A stretch of DNA of 64,000 nt from Streptomyces sp. NRRL S-118 (GTDB lineage Bacteria > Actinomycetota > Actinomycetes > Streptomycetales > Streptomycetaceae), in NCBI RefSeq assembly GCF_000716335.1, contig NZ_KL591004.1, forward strand, positions 382,314 through 446,313, read 5' to 3'. This document shows, piece by piece, positions 17,310 to 25,050 of the stretch. The notes below the pieces were generated by a model. The model saw only the letters and a program-made list of their open reading frames with translations. It ran no database searches and was not told the origin of the DNA. Position 1 is the stretch's first letter; every line of letters begins with the position of its first letter. The translations under genes were made by a program, and so were the position numbers.

Positions 17310-17672
17310 TCAGACGTCCTCGCCGCCGACCGGCCCGCCACCGGGGGAGCCCTCCCTGCGGCGCAGTTCCTCGTTGTCCCGCAGGGCGTCGTCGAGCCGG
17401 TCCTCCAGGGTGATGACCCGGCAGGCCGCCTCCACCGGGGTCCCCTGGTCGACCAGCTCGCGGGCGCGGGCCGCGATGCGCAGCTGATGCCGGGAGTACC
17501 TGCGGTGACCGCCCTCGGACCGCAGCGGCGTGATGAGCCCGGCCTCGCCGAGGGCGCGCAGGAACGCGGGGCTCGTGCCGGTCATCTCCGCGGCGCGCCC
17601 CATCGTGTAGGCGGGGTAGTGGTCGTCGTCGAGGTTGTCGGCGGCGGGGGTGGAGCGGGATTCTGACGCCAT
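17310..17672 (-). CDS. MerR-family transcriptional regulator
   Basis: 120 residues. The winged helix-turn-helix lies at about 20-88: AYTMGRAAEMTGTSPAFLRALGEAGLI, then LRSEGGHRRYSRHQLRIAARARELVDQG. A short coiled-coil follows (ITLEDRLDDALRDNEELRRREG). No metal- or drug-binding C-terminal domain is present, so it resembles the short BldC/HspR-like branch that relies on partner proteins or multimerisation. It is divergent from the cold-shock gene and 478 bases away. A gene with a strong ribosome site follows it. Confidence 0.88.
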   Translation of the reverse strand: MASESRSTPAADNLDDDHYPAYTMGRAAEMTGTSPAFLRALGEAGLITPLRSEGGHRRYSRHQLRIAARARELVDQGTPVEAACRVITLEDRLDDALRDNEELRRREGSPGGGPVGGEDV

Positions 17673-18150
17673 GCGGACCTTTCGTCCCGTCGGCAGCGGG
17701 CGGACCGGTGACGTTCGCCTCGTGCTGCACCCGCGGACCTGACCAACGGGCGTACGGAAAGTCTATTGCGGCCGCTGCAGGTTCGTCATGGCGCTCCCCG
17801 GTGCCGTGCCCGGGGCCCCGCCGGGGCGGGTGCCGCCGCCCAGGGGGGCGCGGCGGGAAAAGTCCGCCGGATTCGACGAGGATTTCTCCAGCGGCCGTGG
17901 AAGAAACCGAAGGGGCGCGCGCCCAGGATTTCTCGCACCGACAATTGCCCGGCGTATTTCCCCGCCCTTCGCCGCCCTGCGTGCTACTGTCGATATCAGT
18001 TGCAGTTGTGGTTCCCAGACTTCAAGTGCCCCGCCGGTTCGTTCGCGGCGGAGCACTTTTGTTTTGCCGGTATTCCGGACGGGTCAATCATCGCGGCGAC
18101 GCGCGAGACCCGCACGGTGCGGGCTCGGAAAACCCGCAAGGAGCAGAGAC
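17673..18150. other. divergent region with cold-shock leader
   Basis: 478 bases between the MerR and cold-shock genes. The half nearest the cold-shock gene (17940-18150) is clearly less GC-rich and contains a terminator-like hairpin. The long distance between that hairpin and the start codon (about 90 bases) implies a long untranslated leader. No coding frame with good codon bias was seen. Confidence 0.5.
18024..18065 (+). promoter_or_regulatory. hairpin with T-run in cold-shock mRNA leader
   Basis: Arms AAGTGCCCCGCC (18024-18035) and GGCGGAGCACTT (18047-18058) pair with one C-A mismatch around an 11-base loop, and TTTTGTTTT follows. The shape is that of an intrinsic terminator or a temperature-responsive leader element, 85 bases before the start codon. 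An attenuation role is inferred. Confidence 0.5.
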
Positions 18151-18354
18151 ATGGCTACTGGCACCGTCAAGTGGTTCAACGCTGAAAAGGGCTTCGGCTT
18201 CATCGAGCAGGAGGGTGGCGGCGCGGACGTGTTCGCCCACTACTCGAACATCGCGACCTCCGGGTTCCGCGAGCTGCAGGAGGGCCAGAAGGTCTCCTTC
18301 GACGTGACGCAGGGCCAGAAGGGCCCGCAGGCGGAGAACATCGTTCCCGCCTGA
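18151..18354 (+). CDS. CspA-family cold-shock protein
   Basis: 67 residues, full length for the family. RNP1 (KGFGFIEQ) and RNP2 (DVFAHYS) are intact in an OB fold beginning [18 protein letters not shown]. It binds single-stranded RNA/DNA and acts as an RNA chaperone in the cytoplasm. AAGGAG lies seven bases before ATG. A structured leader upstream and a strong terminator just downstream make it a self-contained unit. A DEAD-type helicase gene follows, a frequent functional partner in cold adaptation. Confidence 0.97.
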   Translation: MATGTVKWFNAEKGFGFIEQEGGGADVFAHYSNIATSGFRELQEGQKVSFDVTQGQKGPQAENIVPA

Positions 18355-18368
18355 CGTGCACCGTCCTG

Positions 18369-18417
18369 ACGGCGCCGGGGCCCGCACCTTGGGGTGCGGG
18401 CCCCGGCGCCGTTTTTT
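18369..18417 (+). terminator. strong intrinsic terminator of the cold-shock gene
   Basis: A perfect 20-bp inverted repeat (18369-18388 with 18393-18412), TTGG loop, is followed directly by a T-tract (GTTTTTT overlapping the arm end). This is the clearest rho-independent terminator in the window. Confidence 0.95.
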
Positions 18418-18591
18418 GCGTCTCGGCCCAGGCCCCGCTGCCTGATTTCCCACGGACCTGCCGCCCGGTTCCGGCCCCGGCCGCGCGCGCCCGGCCTTCT
18501 GCTCGTCGCCGCAATTCCGCTGTATCCGGCAGTGTCGAGGGCCGACGATTCCTCGATGTGTTCATCACGTCCATTTCGAGGAAGGCATCTC

Positions 18592-19989
18592 GTGAACCCT
18601 TCATCCCGCCCCGGCCCGCCCGGACCCGGTGACCTCCGGGAGCCCGCGCACGGCCCCGGCACCCCGACGCTCCCCCCGGTCGCGGCATTCGCCGACCTGG
18701 ACCTCCCCGCCCCGCTCCTGGCCGCGCTCGCGGCCGAGGGTGTGACCGTGCCGTTCCCCGTCCAGGCGGCGACCCTGCCGGACACGCTGGCGGGCCGGGA
18801 CGTCCTGGGCCGCGGCCGTACCGGTTCCGGCAAGACCCTGGCGTTCGGGCTCGGCGTGGTCGCGCGCCTCGCGGGCCGCGTCGCCGAACCCCGCCGGCCC
18901 CTGGCGGTGGTGCTCGTGCCCACCCGGGAACTCGCCCAGCAGGTCGGGGAGGCGCTCGCCCCGTACGCCCGCGCCCTGAGGCTCCGGCCCCTCACCGTCG
19001 TCGGCGGGCTGTCCATCCGCCGCCAGGCCGCCGCGCTGCGCGACGGCGCCGACATCCTGGTGGCCACGCCGGGCCGGCTCGGTGACCTCGTCGAGCGCGG
19101 CGACTGCCGGCTCGACGCCGTCGCCGTCACCGTCCTCGACGAGGTCGACCGGATGACCGACCTGGGCTTCCTGCCGCAGATCACCGGCCTGCTGGACCTG
19201 GTGCCGGCCACCGGCCAGAAGCTGCTCTTCTCCGCCACGCTCGACCGCGACGCCGACATCCTGGTCCGGCGGTACCTGCACGACCCGGTCGTGCACGCCG
19301 TCGACACCCCGACCGGCGCGGTCACCACGATGGAGCACCACGTCCTCCACGTCAGCGACACCGACAAGACCGGTGCGACGACGCGGATCGCGGCCCGCGA
19401 GGGCCGCGTGATCATGTTCCTGGACACCCGGCAGGCGGTGGACCGCCTCACCCGGCACCTGCTCGACAGCGGCATCCGCGCCTGCGCCCTGCACAGCGGC
19501 AGGACCCAGGCGCAACGCACCCGCACCCTGGCGGAGTTCCGGGAGGGGCACGTCACCGTCCTGGTCGCGACGGACGTGGCGGCCCGCGGCCTCCACGTCG
19601 ACGACCTCGACCTCGTCGTCAACGTCGATCCGCCCGGTGATCACAAGGACTACCTGCACCGGGGCGGCCGCACCGCCCGCGCCGGCGGGGAGGGCAGGGT
19701 CGTCACCCTCGTCCTGCCGCACCAGCGCCGCTCCATGAACGCCCTGCTGGCCCATGCGGGTGTCACCGCGCAAATCACCGCGGTGCGCCCCGACGGGGCG
19801 GAGCTGAGCCGGATCACGGGTGCGCGGACGCCCGCGGGGGTCCCGGTCCTCGCCGCCGTGGCGGCGCAGCCCGGCGGGCCGGCCGGTGACGGGACCGGCC
19901 GGCGGCACGGCGGAGCGGGCGGGGGCCACCCGGCTCACCCGCCCGTCCTGGCACCCCGCCGCCCCGCGACGGGGGGAGCGGCCGCCTGA
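18592..19989 (+). CDS. DEAD-box-type ATP-dependent RNA helicase
   Basis: 465 residues from GTG 18592, with GAGGAAGG upstream. Superfamily 2 motifs in order: Q motif PFPVQAATLP, motif I GRGRTGSGKT, Ia PTRELAQQ, Ib TPGRL, motif II as DEVD rather than DEAD, motif III SAT, IV-V VLVATDVAARGLHV and VI YLHRGGRTARAG. It should unwind RNA structures in the cytoplasm. The roughly 70-residue C-terminal extension is Pro/Gly/Ala rich and not a known RNA-binding module. It sits directly after the cold-shock gene but beyond its terminator, so it must have its own promoter in the 240-base gap. Confidence 0.92.
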   Translation: MNPSSRPGPPGPGDLREPAHGPGTPTLPPVAAFADLDLPAPLLAALAAEGVTVPFPVQAATLPDTLAGRDVLGRGRTGSGKTLAFGLGVVARLAGRVAEPRRPLAVVLVPTRELAQQVGEALAPYARALRLRPLTVVGGLSIRRQAAALRDGADILVATPGRLGDLVERGDCRLDAVAVTVLDEVDRMTDLGFLPQITGLLDLVPATGQKLLFSATLDRDADILVRRYLHDPVVHAVDTPTGAVTTMEHHVLHVSDTDKTGATTRIAAREGRVIMFLDTRQAVDRLTRHLLDSGIRACALHSGRTQAQRTRTLAEFREGHVTVLVATDVAARGLHVDDLDLVVNVDPPGDHKDYLHRGGRTARAGGEGRVVTLVLPHQRRSMNALLAHAGVTAQITAVRPDGAELSRITGARTPAGVPVLAAVAAQPGGPAGDGTGRRHGGAGGGHPAHPPVLAPRRPATGGAAA

Positions 19990-20018
19990 CGCGTCCGCCG
20001 AGCACCGTCCGCGACGCC

Positions 20019-20416
20019 ATGGGGCCCACGGCCCCCAGGTCGGCGACGACATGATCCTGGACCTCGCCCTCTCCGTCCTCGCCGCCGCCCGTACCGGGCA
20101 CCTCGTGGTGTGCGACGCCGACGGGCGGGTCACCGGGCTCGTCTCCCGGACACAGCTGACCGCGCACCCGGCCGGCACCCGGTACACGGAACTCACCCGC
20201 CTGCGGGACATCACCCATGACCGGGGGCCCTTCACCTCCGCCCTGACGGCCCTGCCCGTCGCCGAGCGCGCCATGCGCGGCCGTACGCAGCAGGCGTCCG
20301 TCGTGGTGGACGACGACGGGTACGCCGTGGGGATCCTCGCGGCCCCGCACGGCGACACCCCGCGGAGGTGTGCCGTGGCGCGGGAGCGCCCGCGGCTCAG
20401 CTGTCGGTGTAGCTGA
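20019..20416 (+). pseudogene. CBS-domain protein, apparently frameshifted
   Basis: From ATG 20051 the frame reads ILDLALSVLAAARTGHLVVC, then DADGRVTGLVSRTQLT, a typical small actinobacterial CBS-domain protein often found beside such helicases. The part that normally precedes it (TVRDAMGPTAP, including ATG 20019) lies in another frame. The two frames would join if the run of five C at 20032-20036 had one more C. A second CBS-like half follows (VVVDDDGYAVGILA), and the C-terminus then diverges and overlaps the opposite gene. It could still be translated from ATG 20051. Confidence 0.6.
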
Positions 20417-20762
20417 AGTCGCCCACCGTCCACGCGCTGACATCCTCGATGGCCACCCGGTACATCCCACCGGTCTCGGGGATGCCGAGCGTGCCCTGCA
20501 GGATCCGCGCGACGTGGAAGTGCAGGTGCGAGGGCCGCTTCGGGGGTGTGCCCGCGGCCGCGCCGCCGAACACACCGGAGAACGCGCTCAGCCGGTCGGA
20601 GTCCCGCAGGACCTCGGCGACGCGCTCCCGCCACACGGCCTCGGGAGCGAGCCGTCCCGTGATCACGGCTCCGTTGACCACGACGGTCAGGGACATCTGA
20701 TTGGACTGCTCGGACTCGACCATGGACGCGACATCCACGAGCAGGTCATCAGGCTTCGTCAT
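20397..20762 (-). CDS. conserved hypothetical protein, possibly GvpU-like
   Basis: 121 residues starting MTKPDDLLVDVASMVESEQS, followed by a strand-rich LTVVVNGAVITGRLAP, a charged helical stretch, and an end of GMYRVAIEDVSAWTVGDF. The layout recalls the small gas-vesicle accessory protein GvpU (VNGAVISG core), but no other gas-vesicle gene is in the window, so the name is not assigned. Its 3' end overlaps the 3' end of the convergent CBS gene by about 20 bases. Confidence 0.65.
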   Translation of the reverse strand: MTKPDDLLVDVASMVESEQSNQMSLTVVVNGAVITGRLAPEAVWRERVAEVLRDSDRLSAFSGVFGGAAAGTPPKRPSHLHFHVARILQGTLGIPETGGMYRVAIEDVSAWTVGDFSYTDS

Positions 20763-20850
20763 GCGGTGACACTACAAGCCGCGCCCCTCCAGGGGGAGGC
20801 CGCCCTGGTGAAGTCGGCGCCCGCGCCGTCCCGTACCGGGGGTGCGAGGG

Positions 20851-21852
20851 TCACGCCGGCGCCTTCCGGGGGAAGGCCCGCCGGTAGTCCCCGGGCGTCA
20901 CCCCGACCTGCTTGAGGAAGTGGTGGCGCAGGTTGTTCGCGGTGCCGAGGCCGCTCAGCTCCGCGACCTTCTCGATCGGCAGGTCCGTCGCCTCCAGCAG
21001 GCTCCGCGCCAGGCCGAGCCGCTGGTCGAGGAGCCACTGCAGCGGGGTCGTCCCGGTGACGGCCCGCAGGCGCCGGTAGAAGGTCCGCGGGCTCATCGCG
21101 GCGCGCCGCGCCAGGTCCTCCACGGTGAGCGGCCGGTCCAGGTGGGTGCGGGCCCACTCCAGGGCCGGGGCCAGGGCGTCGTCGTCGGTGGCGGGTACGG
21201 GCAGGTCGATGAACTGGGCCTGGCCGCCCGGCCGGTGGGCGGGGACCACCATCCGGCGGGCGAGCTGGTTGGCGATGTGCGCGCCGAGGTCGCGGCGCAC
21301 GAGGTGCAGGCACAGGTCGAGTCCGGCGGTCAGCCCGGCGCTGGTGAGCACGTCACCGTCGTCCACGTACAGCACCGAGTCGTCCACGTCCACCTTCGGG
21401 TAGCGGGCGGCCAGTTGGGCGGTGTGGAGCCAGTGGGCCGTGGCGCGGCGCCCGTCGAGCAGCCCCGCTTCGGCGAGGGCGAAGGCGCCGGTGCACAGGG
21501 AGACCACGCGGGCGCCCGCGTCATGGGCCGCGCGCAGGGCGGCGATCAGGTCGCGGGGCAGCGGGGCGCCGTCCTCGACGCAGGCGTCGGGGACCGAGGG
21601 GACGACGACCGTGTCGGCGCCGACGAGGTCGTCGAGCCCGTAGGGCGTCCGCAGCGACAGCCCGGCCGCGCCGCCGGGGGCCGTGCCGGCGGTGCCGCAC
21701 AGCCTCAGCTCGTACCAGGGGTCGGCGAGATCGGGCTGCGGCTTGCCGAAGACGGTGCACGGGATGCTCAGTTCGTAGAGGTCCCAGGACGGGACCGGGA
21801 TCTCCCCGGTCACCACCACGGCGACGGATCCGGGCCCGGCGGCAGTACTCAT
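20851..21852 (-). CDS. GlxA-family AraC-type regulator (AdpA-like)
   Basis: 333 residues. A DJ-1/PfpI (class I glutamine amidotransferase-like) sensor domain fills 10-190, with the nucleophile-elbow region VVSLCTGAFALAEAG. A two-HTH AraC domain fills 225-325 (RPLTVEDLARRAAMSPRTFYRRLRAVTG...LGTANNLRHHFLKQVGVTPGDYRRAF). This architecture is that of AdpA and of GlxA-type regulators, which act as transcriptional activators or repressors. It is divergently placed 131 bases from the imine-reductase-like gene, its likely target. Confidence 0.93.
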   Translation of the reverse strand: MSTAAGPGSVAVVVTGEIPVPSWDLYELSIPCTVFGKPQPDLADPWYELRLCGTAGTAPGGAAGLSLRTPYGLDDLVGADTVVVPSVPDACVEDGAPLPRDLIAALRAAHDAGARVVSLCTGAFALAEAGLLDGRRATAHWLHTAQLAARYPKVDVDDSVLYVDDGDVLTSAGLTAGLDLCLHLVRRDLGAHIANQLARRMVVPAHRPGGQAQFIDLPVPATDDDALAPALEWARTHLDRPLTVEDLARRAAMSPRTFYRRLRAVTGTTPLQWLLDQRLGLARSLLEATDLPIEKVAELSGLGTANNLRHHFLKQVGVTPGDYRRAFPRKAPA

Positions 21853-21983
21853 GCCGTGCAGCCTATGGCAGGAATTTGGTGGGGGACGTCACCGGTGCCA
21901 CTGTTCCCGCGGGCCGGGCGCTGCGAGCGTGGTGCGTACGTGAGCGACCGCAACGTGCGTGACACACCCAGGAGTTGAAGAAC

Positions 21984-22886
21984 ATGCGTACCGAATCCCC
22001 CGATCGTCCGGAGCGCCCGGCGGTGACCGTCCTCGGGCTGGGCTCGATGGGAACGGCGCTGGCGGCGGCGCTGCTGGACCGCGGCCACCCGACGACCGTG
22101 TGGAACCGCTCGGCGGACCGGGCCCGTCCGCTCGCCGGCCGGGGCGCCCGGGTGGCCGCCACGGCCGCCGAGGCGGTCGCGGCCGCCCCCCTCGTGATCG
22201 TCTGTGTGCTCGACGACGCGGCGGTGCACGCGGTCCTCGACCCGATCGCCGACTCCCTCGCCGGCAAGGCCCTGGTCAACCTCACCACCGGCTCCCCCGA
22301 GCAGGCCCGGGCGACCGCCGGCTGGGCCGCGGCGCACGGCGCCGACTACCTCGACGGCGCGATCATGACGACCCCGCCGGGCGTCGGCAGCCCCGACATG
22401 ATGTTCCTGTACAGCGGGTCGCCCACCGTCCTCGCGGAGCACAGCCCGGCCCTGGAGGCGCTCGGGGACCCGCTGCTCCTCGGGACCGACCCGGGCCTGG
22501 CCTCCCTGCACGACGTCGCGCTGCTCGGCCTGATGTGGTCCACCATGACCGGCTGGCTGCACGGCGCCGCGCTGCTCGGCGCCGAGAAGACGCAGGCCAC
22601 GGACTTCACCCCGCTGGCGGTCCGCTGGCTGACCGCGGTGGCCGGCTTCCTGACCACCTACGCGCCGCAGGTGGACGCCGGGCGGTACCCGGGCGACGAC
22701 GCCACCGTCGACGTGCAGATCGCGGCCATCGACCACCTCCTCCACGCCGCGGCCGCCCGGGGCGTGGACAACGCCCTGCCGGAGCTGCTGAAGGCGGCCA
22801 TGGTGCGGGCGGCCGCCGCGGGCCACGGGTCCGACAGCTTCGCGAGCGTGATCGAGGTGCTGAGGCCCCCGGCGGCCCACGGCTGA
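21984..22886 (+). CDS. imine-reductase-like NAD(P)-dependent oxidoreductase
   Basis: 300 residues from ATG 21984, since AGGAG at 21970-21974 is nine bases away. A TTG at 21975 is too close to that site. Beta-hydroxyacid-dehydrogenase fold: NADP-binding VLGLGSMGTALAAALLDRGH, then VWNRSADRA. The segment ADYLDGAIMTTPPGVGSPDMMFLYSG, followed by a C-terminal helical domain with WLHGAALLGAEKTQATDF, is characteristic of Streptomyces imine reductases, which reduce cyclic imines. 3-Hydroxyisobutyrate dehydrogenase remains an alternative. Divergent from a GlxA/AraC regulator. Confidence 0.88.
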   Translation: MRTESPDRPERPAVTVLGLGSMGTALAAALLDRGHPTTVWNRSADRARPLAGRGARVAATAAEAVAAAPLVIVCVLDDAAVHAVLDPIADSLAGKALVNLTTGSPEQARATAGWAAAHGADYLDGAIMTTPPGVGSPDMMFLYSGSPTVLAEHSPALEALGDPLLLGTDPGLASLHDVALLGLMWSTMTGWLHGAALLGAEKTQATDFTPLAVRWLTAVAGFLTTYAPQVDAGRYPGDDATVDVQIAAIDHLLHAAAARGVDNALPELLKAAMVRAAAAGHGSDSFASVIEVLRPPAAHG

Positions 22887-22911
22887 CCACATTCCGCCCG
22901 GTGTCCGCACA

Positions 22912-25047
22912 ATGGATACACGGATGGGAAACGTGCGGAAGGGGGCGCCGGTGGCGCCGGACCGGTCGGGGGACGACAAGGCTCCCGGCCCGCTCTGGTC
23001 GGAGCCGGGAACGCTGCTGGAGCACGTACGCGTCGCGGTCTTCGGCATCGGCGGGGACGATCGCATCTGCTTCTGGGGGCCAGGCGCCCAGGACCTGTTC
23101 GGACACGACTCCGCCGCGGTGCTGGACCGGCCGGCCGGTGTGCTCTTCGCGGACCCGCCCGAAGGCGCCGCCCCCGGTGACGCGGGCACCGGCGCCGGGC
23201 CGGTGCCACTGGCCGAGCGCGGCCGCCGGCTCGGGTACTGGCGCGGCCGGCTGCGGGCCCGGCACCGGGACGGCACCCCCTTCGACTGCGGGTTCCGGGC
23301 GTTCCCGGTGACCGGAGCCGACGGGGCGTCGGTCGTCATGGCGCTGGCCAGCCGCAGCGACGAGCTCGACCGGGTGAAGACCAATCTGGCGTTCCTCGAC
23401 TCGCTCTTCGAGACCTGCCCCATCGGGCTCGTCATGCTCGACGAGGAGCTGCGGTACGTCCACCTCAACCAGGCCCTCGCCGACATGGACGGCCTGTCCA
23501 TCGAGGCCCACCTCGGCCGCCGGACCGGCGACATCATGATCACGTCCGACGGCGGCGAGTACGAGCGGGTGCTGCGGCGCGTCACCGAGGAGGGACGGCC
23601 CGTCGTGGGCGCGCTGGTCGGGGTGCGGACCCCCGGCCACCCGGACCGCGACCAGGTGCGGTCGGTGAGCTTCTTCCCGCTCAGCGGGGCGGTCGGCAGC
23701 CGCCCCGGGGTGGGCGGGCTGCTCGTGGACGTGACCGAGCGGGAGGAGGCGCTCATGGAGGCGAGCGCCCACCGCCGGCGGCTCGCCCTGCTGTACCGGG
23801 CGGCGGCGTCCATCGGCAGCACCCTGGACGTGGGCACCACCGCGCGGGAACTGGTCGGTGCCGCGGTCCCCGAGTTCTGCGAGGCGTCCGTGGTGGAGCT
23901 CGTGGAGTGGATGGACGAGCCCGAGGTGTTCGACCCCGGGCGGCCCCTGAACACCCGCCGGATCGCCTCCGGGACCACGCTCCCTCCGCCCGCCACCGAG
24001 CTGGTGAGCGGGCTGGAGAAGGTGACGTACCCGCCCGGCTCCGCGATCCACCGCATGATCACGGCGGGGAGGGCCGTCTCCGTACCGGTCAACGACGAGT
24101 TCATGACCCGGACCGTCATCCACCAGGAGCGGGCCCGGCTGCTCAGGGACAGCGGTCTGTCCTGCCTCCTCATCGCCCCGCTGATCGCGCGCGGCACGGT
24201 GCAGGGGCTCATCATGTTCGGCCGTTCCGCGGCCCGGCTGCCCTTCACCGAGCAGGACCTCGACCTGGCCGGTGAGCTGGCCTCCCGCGCCGCGCTCAGT
24301 CTGGACAACGCGCGCCTCTACAGCAGGGTGCAGGACATCGCGGTCACCCTCCAGCGCGCGCTGCTGCCGAGCGCGCTGGCGTCCAGCCCGTACGTCGAGT
24401 TCGCCCACCGCTACGTGCCCGGCAGCCACATCACCGAGGTCGGCGGCGACTGGTACGACGTGATCAACGTGTCCGGCGGCCGGGTCGCCCTGGTCGTCGG
24501 CGACGTCATGGGGCACGGCGTACCGGCCGCCGCGGCCATGGGCAGGCTCCGCATCACCGCCAAGGCGCTCGCCCGGCACAACCAGGAGCCCGCCGCGCTC
24601 CTCACCGAACTGGACCTGTGCGCCCAGGAGGCGGGCATCGAGCTGGCGACCTGCGTGTACCTCCTGTACGACCCCGCCACCGGACGGGCCCGGATCGCCA
24701 ACGCCGGGCACCCTCCGCCCGTCGTGCGCCGGCCGGACGGCTCGGTCGACGTGATCGGTGACGTCCTGGGCGTGCCCCTCGGGGTGGGCGGCCACCGCTT
24801 CGGGACGACCGGCGTCGACCTCCCCGACGGTGCGGTCCTCGCGCTGTACACCGACGGCCTCGTCGAGGCGCGCGGCCGGGACATCGAGGACGGCGTGCGG
24901 GCGCTGTGCGGCGAACTGCGCCACGTGGGCGGCGGACTGGAGGCGGCGGCGGACCGCATCCTCGGGCGTCTGCTGCCCGGTCCGCCGCACGACGACACGG
25001 TGCTCGTCCTCGCGCGCGTCCGCCGCCGCCCCCCGCACGGCGCCTGA
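22912..25047 (+). CDS. PAS-PAS-GAF-SpoIIE (PP2C-type) phosphatase
   Basis: 711 residues from ATG 22912. GTG 22951, behind a GGAAGGGGG site, is a credible alternative start. Domains: PAS about 35-150 (VFGIGGDDRICFWGPGAQDLFGH), PAS about 160-285, GAF about 295-460, SpoIIE phosphatase about 475-705 with VGGDWYDV, VVGDVMGHG and HDDTVLVL carrying the metal-binding aspartates. It is built like the phosphatase at 688-2805 but is clearly diverged, not a recent copy. It should signal through an anti-anti-sigma factor not present here. Its stop is three bases from that of the convergent symporter. Confidence 0.93.
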   Translation: MDTRMGNVRKGAPVAPDRSGDDKAPGPLWSEPGTLLEHVRVAVFGIGGDDRICFWGPGAQDLFGHDSAAVLDRPAGVLFADPPEGAAPGDAGTGAGPVPLAERGRRLGYWRGRLRARHRDGTPFDCGFRAFPVTGADGASVVMALASRSDELDRVKTNLAFLDSLFETCPIGLVMLDEELRYVHLNQALADMDGLSIEAHLGRRTGDIMITSDGGEYERVLRRVTEEGRPVVGALVGVRTPGHPDRDQVRSVSFFPLSGAVGSRPGVGGLLVDVTEREEALMEASAHRRRLALLYRAAASIGSTLDVGTTARELVGAAVPEFCEASVVELVEWMDEPEVFDPGRPLNTRRIASGTTLPPPATELVSGLEKVTYPPGSAIHRMITAGRAVSVPVNDEFMTRTVIHQERARLLRDSGLSCLLIAPLIARGTVQGLIMFGRSAARLPFTEQDLDLAGELASRAALSLDNARLYSRVQDIAVTLQRALLPSALASSPYVEFAHRYVPGSHITEVGGDWYDVINVSGGRVALVVGDVMGHGVPAAAAMGRLRITAKALARHNQEPAALLTELDLCAQEAGIELATCVYLLYDPATGRARIANAGHPPPVVRRPDGSVDVIGDVLGVPLGVGGHRFGTTGVDLPDGAVLALYTDGLVEARGRDIEDGVRALCGELRHVGGGLEAAADRILGRLLPGPPHDDTVLVLARVRRRPPHGA

Positions 25048-25050
25048 CCC

